From Pseudarthrobacter sp. Fe7 (lineage in GTDB: Bacteria; Actinomycetota; Actinomycetes; Actinomycetales; Micrococcaceae), in contig CP099977.1 of NCBI GenBank assembly GCA_024372495.1, positions 3,038,001 through 3,102,000 of the forward strand: 64,000 bases of DNA, written 5' to 3'. The notes below the pieces were generated by a model that ran no database searches, was not told where the DNA came from, and saw only the letters and a program-made list of their open reading frames with translations. How positions within the stretch are numbered: position 1 is the first letter of the stretch; each line of letters opens with the position of its first letter. The position numbers and the translations under genes are program-made. Below, in pieces: positions 54,231 to 63,811 of this stretch.

Positions 54231-55700
54231 TCAATCGGAACCTGCAAGCAGCATTCGTGCGGTTTCCCCCACGAGCGCCATTCCCTCACCGATTGAGCGG
54301 GAGGGGATGGCGCCGAAGCCGACCCGAAAACAGTTGCGGGGCGCCTGGGGTTGGATAAAGTAAATGTCCCCCCGTTCAATGAGGACACCCCTTTGTTCCA
54401 CCCGCCGGACCAGTTCCAAGGCATCCAGTTCCGGCGGACCGGTGATCCAAAGACTGACTCCCCCTGGCGGGTAGCCCTCCTGGTCCCACGGCAGATACTC
54501 GGTCGAAAAGCCGCTGACCATCTCCCACCTGGCCTTCATCTGCCGGCGGTGCCGGCGCAGCGCACGGTGGTAGTCCCCGCTGTCAATCATCAGGGCCAGG
54601 GCACGCTGCAGGTGGCCCGGCGGGTGCCGGACCTGGTAGCGGCGGACCTTCTTCAGTTCCCTGATCAGCTCAGGGGGTCCGACAAGGAACCCCAGGCGAA
54701 GGCCCGGTGAGAGGAATTTCGAAAAGGTGCCCAGGTACAGGACGTCACCGGTCGAATCCAGCGCCTTAAGCGCCGGGCTGGGGCTGCCTTCATAACGGAA
54801 TTCGCTGTCGTAGTCATCTTCAATGACCACCGTCCCGGAAGCGGTCGCCAGATTAAGCAGCCGGTGCCGCCGTTCCATGCTCAGCGTCACATTGGTGGGA
54901 TGGTGATGGCTGGGCGTCACGTAAAGCAGTGCCGTTCCGCTGAGTGCCGGCGGCAGGCACAACCCATCCTTGTCGACGTCGATGCCGTACACCTGGGCCC
55001 CCGTGCGGCGGAAGATATGGCGGGCGTCGAGGTAACCCGGGTTTTCGATCGCCACCCGCTGGTGCGGTCCCAGCAGGGTCCTGGCGAGCAGGTCCAGCCC
55101 TTGCTGGGACCCGATGGTGATGAGGATCTCGTCCGGGCCGGCCTCTATCCCACGGGCCGGAAGGATCTGCCGCCGGATCATGTCGATCAGCATGGGGTCA
55201 TCGGCTCCCACGCAGTCCTGGAGGCTGGCAAAACGGTGCGGTTGGTAAAGGGCCTCCCGAAGGCTGCGTATCCAGGCCGTCGCCGGGAAGCTCTGGACGT
55301 CGATCTGCCCCGCGACGAAGGGATAAGGATACTTGTGCCAGTCTGCGGTCTTTTGGACTTCAGGCACGCCCTCATCGGCGTACCGCCGCATCCGTGACGA
55401 CCAGTCGATCATGGATCGTGTTGTCTGGACGTCAGCTTCCGCCGCAGCCGCCATATCGGGGTTCACGAAGATGCCGCGGCGTTCGTGGCTGAGGACCAAT
55501 CCCTCTGTGAGGAGCTCCTGGTATGCAAGGTTGATGGTGTTGCGGGAAACCTTCAGCTCGGCCGCCAGCTCCCGGGAACTGGGAAGCCTGCGGCGGGCAT
55601 CGAAAACACCCACTGCAATGCCGTGCTCGATTACGCGGCGGACTTGCCGGTAAAGCGGCTGGTTGGAACTGCGGTTTATCTCGATAAGTGTCCGTGCCAC
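54231..55700 (-). CDS. tauR: MocR-family (GntR HTH + aminotransferase-like) regulator, probable TauR
   Basis: GTG 55700 (VARTLIEINRSSNQPLYRQV) starts a 489-residue MocR protein. The GntR winged helix is at residues 10-80 (LPSSRELAAELKVSRNTINL then AYQELLTEGLVLSHERRGIF). The fold-type-I aminotransferase domain follows, with the PLP lysine in YLGTFSKFLSPGLRLGFLVG. The frame is open further to 55823 without a ribosome binding site. It lies 91 bp downstream of ald in the same direction. TauR proteins activate taurine genes and bind CTGGAC repeats, and such repeats lie in the ald/tpa spacer. Confidence 0.87.
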   Translation of the reverse strand: MARTLIEINRSSNQPLYRQVRRVIEHGIAVGVFDARRRLPSSRELAAELKVSRNTINLAYQELLTEGLVLSHERRGIFVNPDMAAAAEADVQTTRSMIDWSSRMRRYADEGVPEVQKTADWHKYPYPFVAGQIDVQSFPATAWIRSLREALYQPHRFASLQDCVGADDPMLIDMIRRQILPARGIEAGPDEILITIGSQQGLDLLARTLLGPHQRVAIENPGYLDARHIFRRTGAQVYGIDVDKDGLCLPPALSGTALLYVTPSHHHPTNVTLSMERRHRLLNLATASGTVVIEDDYDSEFRYEGSPSPALKALDSTGDVLYLGTFSKFLSPGLRLGFLVGPPELIRELKKVRRYQVRHPPGHLQRALALMIDSGDYHRALRRHRRQMKARWEMVSGFSTEYLPWDQEGYPPGGVSLWITGPPELDALELVRRVEQRGVLIERGDIYFIQPQAPRNCFRVGFGAIPSRSIGEGMALVGETARMLLAGSD

Positions 55701-55791
55701 GATTGCCTCCGGGACTGGTAGCTGAGGTAGCGCACCAAGAAGGGGCGGGGGTGCTCGTCGCTGAACTCCCCGCCCTGATCCTGCTATAACT

Positions 55792-56913
55792 TTAGCTACC
55801 TGCCAGTGCCTTCGATGAATCAATGACGGGGATCCCGAGGGCAGCGCCCACCGCCGCGTTGGTGAGGTGTCCTCCGGTGGTGCTCAAACCGGCCCGAAGT
55901 GCCGCGTTCTCCGCGAGGGCGCGGTCCACGCCCTTGTCGGCAAGCTGCAGGACATACGGCAGGGTCACATTCGTCAGCGCGTAGGTAGAGGTGTGGGGGA
56001 CGGCGCCGGGCATGTTCGCCACGCAGTAGAACACCGAGTCGTGAACCCGGAAGGTCGGCTCCTGGTGGGTGGTCGGCCGTGAATCCTCGAAGCAGCCGCC
56101 CTGGTCGATCGCAATGTCGACCAGCACGCTGCCGGGCTTCATGCGCGACACCAGTTCGTTGGAGATGATTTTGGGGGCCTTGGCTCCGGGAACCAGGACC
56201 GCGCCGATCACCATGTCCGCCTGCAGGACTTCCTGCTCGATGGCCAACTGGTTGGCTGCAAGCGTCCGGACCCTGCCCTGGTACATGCGGTCTGCCGCGC
56301 GCAGCTTGTCAACGTTCTTGTCGAACAGAACCACGTCCGCCCACATCCCGGCAGCAACGGCAACAGCGTTCATACCGGACACACCGGCGCCGATCACCAC
56401 GACCCGCGCCGGTGCCACACCGGAGACACCGCCGATCAGGATGCCGCGGCCGCCCTGGTGGCGCGTGAGGCACTGGGCACCCAGAAGCGGTGCCAGCCGG
56501 CCGGCCACCTCACTCATTGGGAACAGCAGCGGCAGCGAGCCGTCCTCGAGCCTGCACGGTTTCGTAGGCGATGGAAGTGCTGCCGGCATCCAGCAGCGCC
56601 CTGGTGCAGGCCTCGTCTGCGGCGAGGTGCAGGTAGGTGAAGATGGCCAGGTCCGGACGCATCCGGTGGTATTCCTCGGCGACTGGCTCCTTGACCTTCA
56701 GCAGCAGGTCGGCGATGGCCCACACTTCATCTGCCGTGTCCACGATGACAGCACCCGCGAGGGTGAACGCGTCGTCGGAGATGGAGGAGCCTACGCCCGC
56801 TCCGCTTTCGATGAAGACCTCATGTCCGTGGGCCAAGAGCCGTGGACTCCGGCAGGAGTGACGGCCACCCGGTATTCGTGGGACTTTACTTCTTTGGGAA
56901 CGCCAATTTTCAC
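55792..56913 (-). CDS. ald: Alanine dehydrogenase (two frame breaks)
   Basis: Ald deaminates alanine to pyruvate with NAD, here regenerating the amino acceptor for Tpa. GTG 56913 (VKIGVPKEVKSHEYRVAVTP) has GGAGGT upstream. Family segments are HEVFIESGAGVGSSISDDAF, VKEPVAEEYHRMRPDLAIFT, RVVVIGAGVSGMNAVAVAAG (Rossmann fold) and DIAIDQGGCFEDSRPTTHQE. Lesions: GAGCCG at 56837 for GAGCTCG (VHELLAHG), and GAGCCTG at 56548 for GAGCTG (ETVQLEDGSLPLL). Corrected length is 373 residues. It diverges from tpa and probably shares a transcript with tauR. Confidence 0.92.
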
Positions 56914-57003
56914 GTGGTACCTCCGGCGGTAGTTGCATGTTTGTGGGTGTCGACCGCGCTGTGTGCGCAGCGCTCATCGAAGTATTGCCGCAACCGGGCA
57001 GGG

Positions 57004-57049
57004 CCAGAAGGTCCAGAAACAGTCCAACCGATGGGTCCAAACTGGACCC
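57004..57049. promoter_or_regulatory. TauR-type operator in the ald/tpa divergent promoter
   Basis: CCAGAAGGTCCAGAA (57004-57018) holds two CTGGnC half-sites 9 bp apart on the minus strand. GGGTCCAAACTGGACCC (57033-57049) is an inverted pair with perfect 7-bp arms. CTGGAC repeats are the known recognition unit of TauR. The same array is kept in the decayed copy at 33799-33847. Confidence 0.6.
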
Positions 57050-57140
57050 TTCGGATGGGACGCATTTGGCACTGCTGGCCGGCCGAAACCCCACCTAGGC
57101 TTTCGTTCATTGCTATTCATTCCGAACGAAGGAGATGATC

Positions 57141-58504
57141 GTGGACGCCACCACCCTCAGGGCCCAGGCCCGACGACACCTCGGGCCGCACTTCACCCGC
57201 AAAGACACCTGGGACAGCGAATTCCCCATTTTCGTCCGCGGCGAAGGAAGCTACCTGATCGACACCGAGGGTGATCGCTACCTCGATGGACTGGCCGGCC
57301 TTTTTGCGTCAACATGGGCCACGGCCGCGCTGACATTGCCAAGGCAGCCAGTGAGCAGATCGGCACCTTGGCCTACGCCTCCAACTGGGGCGCCGCCCAT
57401 CCCCCGGCCATTGAAGCTGCTGCCCTGATCGCCGAACTCGCACCGGGTGACCTTGGTACCACGTTCTTCGTGAACTCCGGCTCAGAAGCCGTCGAGACCG
57501 CATTGAAGTTCGCCCGCCAGTACTTCCGCAGCCAGGGCCAGCCGGAGCGGACCAAAGTCATCAGCCGGAGCATGGCCTACCACGGCACCACTATGGGTGC
57601 GCTCTCCATAACCCAGCTGCCCAAGATCAAGGACCCCTTCGGGGAACTCCTTCCCGGGATCCGGAGCGTGCCCAACACCCTCGGCTTCACGGGAGACTGT
57701 GGCCCGGTCACGGACCTGGAGTGCTTCCAGGCCATCGAACGGACCATCCTTGAAGAAGGACCGGAAACCGTCGCGGCCGTCTTCGCCGAACCCGTCCAGA
57801 ACGGCCGCGGCGCACTTGTGGCCCCCGACGGCTACTGGCCGGCACTCCGGGCCCTGTGCGACAAATACGGAATCCTGCTGGTCTCCGATGAAGTGATCTG
57901 CTCCTTCGGCCGGCTGGGACACTTCTTCGGGCATGGTGTCACGGGCGTCGTTCCGGACATGGTCACCTTCGCCAAGGGTTCGACGTCGGGCTACGCACCC
58001 CTGGGTGGGCTGATCGTGCGGGAAAAGCTGGTCCGGGAGCTGTTCAACTCATCCAAGGGCGGCGTCTTCACCCACGGCGCCACGTGGGGCGGCCACCCTG
58101 TTTCCACTGCTGTTGCCGTAGCCAATATCAGTGCCATGCGCGATGAGAACGTCCTGGGCAACGTCCAGGAAAACGGTCCGAAGCTCATGAAAGCCCTGAA
58201 CGGGCTGAAGAACTCGCACCGTTGCGTCAAGGCGGTCCGCGGAACGGGCTACTTCTACGCGATCGAACTCATGGCGGACAGCTTCAGCGGGCGGGAATTC
58301 ACCGAGGCTGAATCGCTGAAGGTGCTTCGGGAGGTGCTCCCGGAGTCCTTCAAGCGGACGAAGGTGATCCTGCGCGGCGATGACCGGGGTGCCACGATGC
58401 TCATGATCTCCCCACCCCTGGTTGCCGACGCCGAGGTGCTCTCCGAGCTTCTCCATGGCGTGGACGGAATGCTCAATGACATCGAGAAGGCCGTCCAGCC
58501 CTAG
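57141..58504 (+). CDS. tpa: Taurine-pyruvate aminotransferase (one frame break)
   Basis: Tpa is a class III PLP transaminase giving sulfoacetaldehyde and alanine. GAAGGAGA is spaced correctly for GTG 57141 ([20 protein letters not shown]). The ATG at 57135 overlaps that site and is absent in the decayed copy. Segments: [60 protein letters not shown], and the PLP lysine in [18 protein letters not shown]. One T is missing in CTTTTTGCG near 57301 ([18 protein letters not shown] expected). Corrected length is 454. Other class III omega-amino acid transaminases look similar, and xsc next door decides. Confidence 0.88.
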
Positions 58505-58525
58505 CCTTGCGTCTGCGCCATTCAG

Positions 58526-58554
58526 CCTTGGGGGTCCCGCACGGACCCCCAAGG
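58526..58554 (+). terminator. Intercistronic hairpin between tpa and pta
   Basis: CCTTGGGGGTCC (58526-58537) and GGACCCCCAAGG (58543-58554) pair perfectly with a 5-nt loop. There is no T-run after it. With pta starting 25 bp later, it could be a partial terminator or an RNA-processing site that sets the tpa/pta ratio. Confidence 0.65.
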
Positions 58555-58578
58555 CCCAATTAAAGGAAAGGGCAAGCC

Positions 58579-59633
58579 ATGGAAACTGGCGCCAGCAGCC
58601 GGCTTCAGACCCCGGAATTTCAAAACAACGCGATCAGGGACCGGTGGACCAGGGAGCTGTGCGGCCACGACAAAACCGTCGCCTTCGCCGACGGCGAGGA
58701 CCCCGGGCGATCCTCGCCGCAAACACACTTGCAGCCGCAGGGATCATTAAGCCACGGCTGGTCGGCAGAAGCAGCAGGATCAAGCAGGCGGCAGCAGAGG
58801 CAGGCATCGTCCTGGCCCCGGACCTGATCCTGGACTGCTGCGGCCTTGCCCACGATGCCAGGGTCAGCACGGTTCTCGAAGCGGCTTATGCAAACCGTCC
58901 TGAACTGTTTGCCATGGCCAAGCATGAGGCGGTGAACCTCACTGCGGCTGCCCTCCGCGCCGGCCTTGTGGACGCCTCCGTGGCCGGAGCCACCACGCCC
59001 ACAGCCCACGTCCTGCGGACCGCGCTGCGGGTCGTGGGGCTGGCTCCCTCCTGCAAGACCGTCAGCGGCTCGTTCCTGATGCTGCTTCCGGACGAGACGG
59101 AGCTGACGTTTGGTGATTGTGCCGTCGTGCCGAACCCGTCGGCCGGGCAATTGGCGGATATTGCAGAGTCGGCAGCCCTGACACACCAGGCCCTGACTGG
59201 GAAGGAACCCAAAATTGCCATGCTGTCCTTCAGCACCCAGGGAAGCGCCACCCACCCGGATGTGGATAAGGTCAAGGCCGCGATATGCCTGCTGCGTGCC
59301 CGGAACCCCCAGCTCCAGGTTGACGGCGAACTGCAGTTCGACGCGGCCCTGGTCCCCCACATCGGGGCATCAAAGGCGCCCGGATCCGACGTGGCCGGAC
59401 AAGCGAATGTCCTTGTCTTCCCCACCCTGGATGCCGGCAACATCGGCTACAAGATAGCGGAGCGGCTGGGTGGTGCCGTGGCCATAGGACCTGTCCTGCA
59501 GGGGCTGGCCGCCCCCATCAACGACCTGTCCCGTGGTTGCAGCGCCGAGGATATCGCCTTCCTTGGGCTCCTAAGCGCCGTCCAGTCACTGTCCGGCTCC
59601 CTGCAGACGGTGGCAGCGGCCTCCATGTCCTGA
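58579..59633 (+). CDS. pta: Phosphate acetyltransferase, short form (one frame break)
   Basis: Pta converts acetyl phosphate from Xsc to acetyl-CoA. AAAGGAAAGGG precedes ATG 58579 ([20 protein letters not shown]). One base is missing in GAGGACCCCGGGCG near 58700 (expected [20 protein letters not shown]). The PTA_PTB domain shows [80 protein letters not shown] and [20 protein letters not shown]. Corrected length is 351, the short type found in organosulfonate clusters. It is in one operon with tpa and the exporter. Confidence 0.9.
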
Positions 59634-59646
59634 CCCTGCCGGGTTC

Positions 59647-59670
59647 GGCCGCCGGAAGACCCCGGCGGCC
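59647..59670 (+). terminator. Intercistronic hairpin between pta and the exporter gene
   Basis: GGCCGCCGG (59647-59655) and CCGGCGGCC (59662-59670) pair perfectly with a 6-nt loop, 13 bp after the pta stop. A short ATG frame of 19 codons (59678-59737) follows and overlaps nothing known. Confidence 0.5.
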
Positions 59671-59746
59671 CACCACCATGCCCCTTACAAGAAAGGAGAT
59701 TCGTCACCGCCTGCGCAGGCACGAAGGGGACGAATAGCAGAAAACC

Positions 59747-60816
59747 ATGACCCAAGACCTGGCCACATCGGCAAGAAGCGAAAAAGAGGGAAGGCTGCTG
59801 ACCCGCGGCCTGCGGCTCAAGGCGCTCCCCGGGCTCGCCGTGGCAGGGGCAGCCGTGGCCGTGTCCTGGCTGATCCATTCGACCGTCCCAGTGCTCCCGT
59901 TCCTCACCGTGGCCGTCATCCTGGGCATTCTTTCGGCAAATCTTCCAGGAATGGGCGCTGCGGTTGAGGGAGTACTCAGGCCAGGCCTCGTGCTCTCCGC
60001 CAAGCGGCTCATGCGGCTCGGCATTGTCCTCCTGGGACTGAAGCTAAGCATGGTCGACGTTGTGGCGCTGGGCTGGTCAACCGTGGGAATCGTCGTCGCA
60101 ATTGTCCTCCTGACTTTTGCGGGCACACTTCTCCTGGGCAGGATGCTCAAACTGCCGGGCGACCAACCCCTGCTGCTGGCGACCGGCTTTTCCATCTGCG
60201 GCGCCTCTGCCATCGGGGCCATGAGCGGTGTGACGAAGACCGATCACCGGGACACCGTGATCCCCATCGCCCTGGTCACGCTCTGCGGCACCCTGGCCAT
60301 CGGCGTTTTGCCGGTCCTCAAGGGCCCGCTGGGCCTGGACGACGTGGAGTTCGGGCATTGGGTGGGTGCCAGCGTCCATGACGTTGGCCAGGTTGTGGCC
60401 GCAGCCCAGACAGCGGGCACCACAGCACTGGCTGGAGCCCTCATCATCAAGCTCACGCGGGTTCTGCTGCTTGCTCCCATGGTGACTGGGGCCGCCTTCC
60501 TGGCGCGGCGCCGCCACCGCCGGTCCGGCGCCGCTGCCGGCTCAGTGAGCTTCCCCCGCTGATTCCGCTCTTTGTGGGCGGATTCATGGCCGCCATAGTG
60601 GTCCGGACGCTGGGCATCCTTCCCACCGAAGCACTTCAGGCCGCGGCCCTGGTCCAGGACCTTCTGCTTGCTGCCGCGCTCTATGGGCTCGGCGCATCCG
60701 TGCAGATCCCCACAATGCTCAAGACGGGCGGCCGGGCGATCATTACGGCGATGCTGTCCTGGGCGTTGATCGCAGCCCTTTCCTACGTAGGCGTCCAGCT
60801 CATCCACGTTTCCTGA
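59747..60816 (+). CDS. YeiH / UPF0324-family putative sulfite or sulfate exporter (one frame break)
   Basis: About ten TM helices: LPGLAVAGAAVAVSWLIHST, VLPFLTVAVILGILSANLPG, LIRLGIVLLGLKLSM-like RLGIVLLGLKLSMVDVVALG, the conserved LLLATGFSICGASAIGAMSG, HWVGASVHDVGQVVAAAQTA. After VSFP the frame changes near 60545 (one base missing beside GAGCTT) and continues LPPLIPLFVGGFMAAIVVRT to YVGVQLIHVS. Corrected length is 356. COG2855 proteins accompany several sulfonate pathways and are proposed to export sulfite or sulfate. It is the last gene of the tpa-pta operon. Confidence 0.8.
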
Positions 60817-60889
60817 GCAGGCCGGGACGGTGCGCACGTGTCCTCGAAGAAGCGTGGGCTGAACCGCAGACCCCGGGGCGCCCGCGTTG

Positions 60890-61200
60890 ACGACCGCGTC
60901 GGGGGTCACCGTCATGGCGCGCGAACGACCTCTGGTCGACGGACATCACTGAGCACCCGAGTGCCGAGGGGAAGCTCTACCTCTGTGCAGTGAAGGACTT
61001 CTATTTCCTGCGGGATGGTGGGCTACTCAGCGAATTCGCGGATGAAGTGCTCACTGGCGGTAGTCGCCAGAAGAACGCTGTACGGATACACCGCCCCAAG
61101 GGCAGTGGTGCGCTGCGATCGAGGACCGCAACGGAGTCGTTTTTCTCTCTGCTGCAGAAGAACGTCCTGGATCGAGTGCTCCTACGGGCTGACGAAGTTT
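60890..61200 (+). pseudogene. IS3-family transposase (OrfB) remnant
   Basis: Fragments in several frames match the IS3 DDE domain: NDLWSTDITEHPSAEGKLYL with CAVKD (about 60925), MVGYSANSRMKCSLAV (61015), and ATESFFSLLQKNVLDR (about 61120-61170). The DDE order is as in IS3, but frames change repeatedly and the C-terminus is lost. It marks the right edge of the taurine cluster. 61201-61333 has no gene. Confidence 0.75.
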
Positions 61201-61333
61201 CCGAACTCTGGGGCCGGTTCCCCAAGTTGCACTCCAGCCCCTCCACCCAGCAACTGCTCCCTTATCAGAACGACGCCCAAGGCAAAGTGGCTGATTGACG
61301 GGGACTTCACCCAGATTTCGGCCGATGGGGTCG

Positions 61334-62233
61334 CTACGCCGGTAGGGGGACTCCTAGTGTGTGCCGACAGGCTTCTCTGACTTTGGCGATCATGGGTGAG
61401 TCGGTCATGTCGCTGCTGTAAATGAGGCTGATTCGGGAGGTTGCACTGCCGTCTTGGATGTCCAGATAGGCAAGGCCGGGGATGGCGTAGGCGCGGAGAG
61501 ATTCCGGAACAACTGCGATACCCAGGTGCGCGGCTACCAGACCGAGGATGGTTGGGAACTGGATGGCTTGCTGGGCGAGGTCGAAGTCGACGTCGGCGGC
61601 GTGAAGCAGTGCGGCGATGTGGTCGAAAAGTCGCGAGATCCTGTCCCGCGGGAAAGCGATGAATCTTTCACCTTTCAGTTCTGCCAGAGCTACTGATCCG
61701 CGGGGTGCCAGGGGGTGGTTGGTGGGGACAGCCAGCATAAGGCGTTCATTTCGCAGGAGCACAGGGCTGAGGCCTGGCACTGCCCGGACTTCCCGAGCGA
61801 TCCCAGCATCAAGGGCCCCTGCGGATATGAGCTCGATCTGGGCGTCGGTAGTTTCCTCGCGAAGCTCAAGGTCGATTCCGGGCCATCGGGACCGTAGTTC
61901 CCGGACAACGGGTGGAAGGGCCGAGATCGCTGCTGATGAGACGAATCCAAGACGCAGCCTCCCGATCTCGCCGCTTCGAGCCTGCTGAAGCGCCGCGGTC
62001 ATAGCTGCGTGCTGGGCCAAAAGTTTCCTGGCATGTTTGAGGAGCACTTCTCCCTCAGCCGTGAGCTGTACGTTTCGGGAGTTGCGGACGAACAACTGAG
62101 TCCTGCATTCCTCTTCCAGTTTACGGATCTGCTGACTCAGAGGTGGCTGAGCCATGTGCAGCCGCTCCGCGGCACGGTTGAAATGAAGCTCCTCGGCCAC
62201 AGCAACGAACAGTTCCAGACGACGAATGTTCAC
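61334..62233 (-). CDS. LysR-family transcriptional regulator
   Basis: From GTG 62233 (VNIRRLELFVAVAEELHFNR) the protein has 299 residues. The winged HTH is at residues 1-60 (AAERLHMAQPPLSQQIRKLE). The substrate-binding domain begins at IGRLRLGFVSSAAISALPPV and includes GIAVVPESLRAYAIPGLAYL. The wording is close to the CatR/BenM/CbbR-like branch. The frame opens earlier at a TTG (62281), which would cover the divergent promoter. It diverges from the aldehyde dehydrogenase gene with a 118-bp spacer and probably controls it. Confidence 0.88.
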   Translation of the reverse strand: MNIRRLELFVAVAEELHFNRAAERLHMAQPPLSQQIRKLEEECRTQLFVRNSRNVQLTAEGEVLLKHARKLLAQHAAMTAALQQARSGEIGRLRLGFVSSAAISALPPVVRELRSRWPGIDLELREETTDAQIELISAGALDAGIAREVRAVPGLSPVLLRNERLMLAVPTNHPLAPRGSVALAELKGERFIAFPRDRISRLFDHIAALLHAADVDFDLAQQAIQFPTILGLVAAHLGIAVVPESLRAYAIPGLAYLDIQDGSATSRISLIYSSDMTDSPMIAKVREACRHTLGVPLPA

Positions 62234-62351
62234 AAAACCAAGACTAACCAGATATCGATACGCGTCAAATGGATACTTCAATGAGTAGCTTTAGCGGTCT
62301 ACCGTTGAGGGTGAGAACAGTCATCCCACTACAGAACTAAGAGGTTCCAGA

Positions 62352-63811
62352 ATGCCCGTAATGACCAAACCTGCGAGCAGCTTTATCAACGGAAGCTGGG
62401 TTGCAGGGACCGGGCCAACGACGTCCCGGTACAACCCGTCCGCCCCGGGGGAAGCGGTCACCATATATCACCAGGCAAGTTCCGAAGAGCTGGCCCAGGC
62501 CATCGACGCTGCCTCTGCAGCGGCGCCCGCATGGGACCGGTTGGGGATTCTGGCCCGGGGAAGGATTCTGGCGGCTGCGGCCGCGCTCATCCGGGAACGC
62601 CGCGACGACATAGCCCGGGTCATGACGGCCGAACATGGCAAGCCCTTGGCGGAGTCCAGACTGGAAGTTGACGCTTCGGCCGATACGTTCGAGTACCACG
62701 CGGGGTCGGCACGGAACCCGGTGGGCACTGCGTACCCTTCCAGTCATCCGGATGAACGGATCCTGACAGTGCGGCGTCCCCTGGGCATCATCGCAGTCAT
62801 CACTCCTTGGAATTTCCCACTGCAGATTCCCGCCTGGAAGATTGCCCCTTCCCTGCTGCATGGCAACACCGTGGTCTGGAAGTCCGCAAGCCCCACGCCC
62901 GGAGTATCGGTCCTGCTCATGGAAATCCTTGCCGACGCCGGCGTTCCGGCAGGTGTCGCGAACCTTCTCCTCGGGCCGGGCCCGCTGGGTTCTGAACTTG
63001 TTTCCCATCCGTCCGTCGCGGGCGTGACCTTTACCGGATCCGTTCCTGTGGGGCACCACATCCGCGGGATTGTCTGCGGCCGGGGGCCAAACTGCAGATG
63101 GAACTGGGTGGACACAACGCCACTCTTGTCCTGCCCGACGCCGACGTCGAACTGGCCGCATCCAGCGCCATTAAAGCCGCGATGGGATCCACGGGCCAGA
63201 AGTGCACGGCCACCCGCCGGATCATCTTGGTCGGCGACGGGCACGAAGAATTCCTGGACCGGCTCAAAGAAAAAGTCGCAGCCCTTGTCCTCGGCCCGGG
63301 CACAGACCCCTCAGTGCAGATCGGGCCCGTCATTTCGGCCGCCGCCCGGGATGAAATCAACGCAGCGATCAACACAGCAGTTGCCGAGGGCGGGCACATC
63401 CTGGCGCAAGCCCCTGCGCCGACTTCAGAAGGGCATTACGTCCAGCCCACCGTGCTGACCGGCCCGCCCTCCCTGGCAATCTGCCGTGAAGAGGTCTTCG
63501 GACCTGTGGTCACAGTTCTGCGCGCCGCCACCCTTGATGAAGCCATTGCGCTGGCGAACAATACCGAATTTGGCCTTACCGCCTCGGTATTCACCAGCGA
63601 TGAGCGCACCGCCCGGAAGTGTGTGACCTACTTGGATGCCGGGCTCGTGAAGGTCAACGCGCCCTCAACCGGTTCAGAGCTCCACGCGCCCTTCGGCGGA
63701 ATGAAGGATTCAACCTTCGCCGGCCCCCGGGAACAGAACAGCGCCGCGGCCGCAGCATTCTTCACCCACGAAAAGACCGCCTACCTGCGCCTGGCACCCG
63801 AGAAAGCATGA
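62352..63811 (+). CDS. NAD(P)-dependent aldehyde dehydrogenase (one frame break)
   Basis: ATG 62352 after GAGGTTCC gives MPVMTKPASSFINGSWVAGT. Motifs: IIAVITPWNFPLQIPAWKIA, VTFTGSVPVGHHI, LQMELGGHNATLVLPDADVE (general base Glu), GSTGQKCTATRRIILVGDGH (catalytic Cys), REEVFGPVVTVLRAATLDEA. The frame breaks near 63085-63095 in the GGCCGGGGGCC run. Corrected length is 486. It resembles the broad ALDH group with alpha-ketoglutaric semialdehyde and betaine-aldehyde dehydrogenases, substrate open. It overlaps the next gene by ATGA. Confidence 0.83.

Noticed and set aside
34575..60560. Wholesale pseudogenisation of the glyoxylate bypass and taurine pathway
   Set aside because: Breaks are single-base, mostly at one motif, and the rest of each gene is under clear constraint with active-site residues intact. 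Sequence error is more likely than decay.
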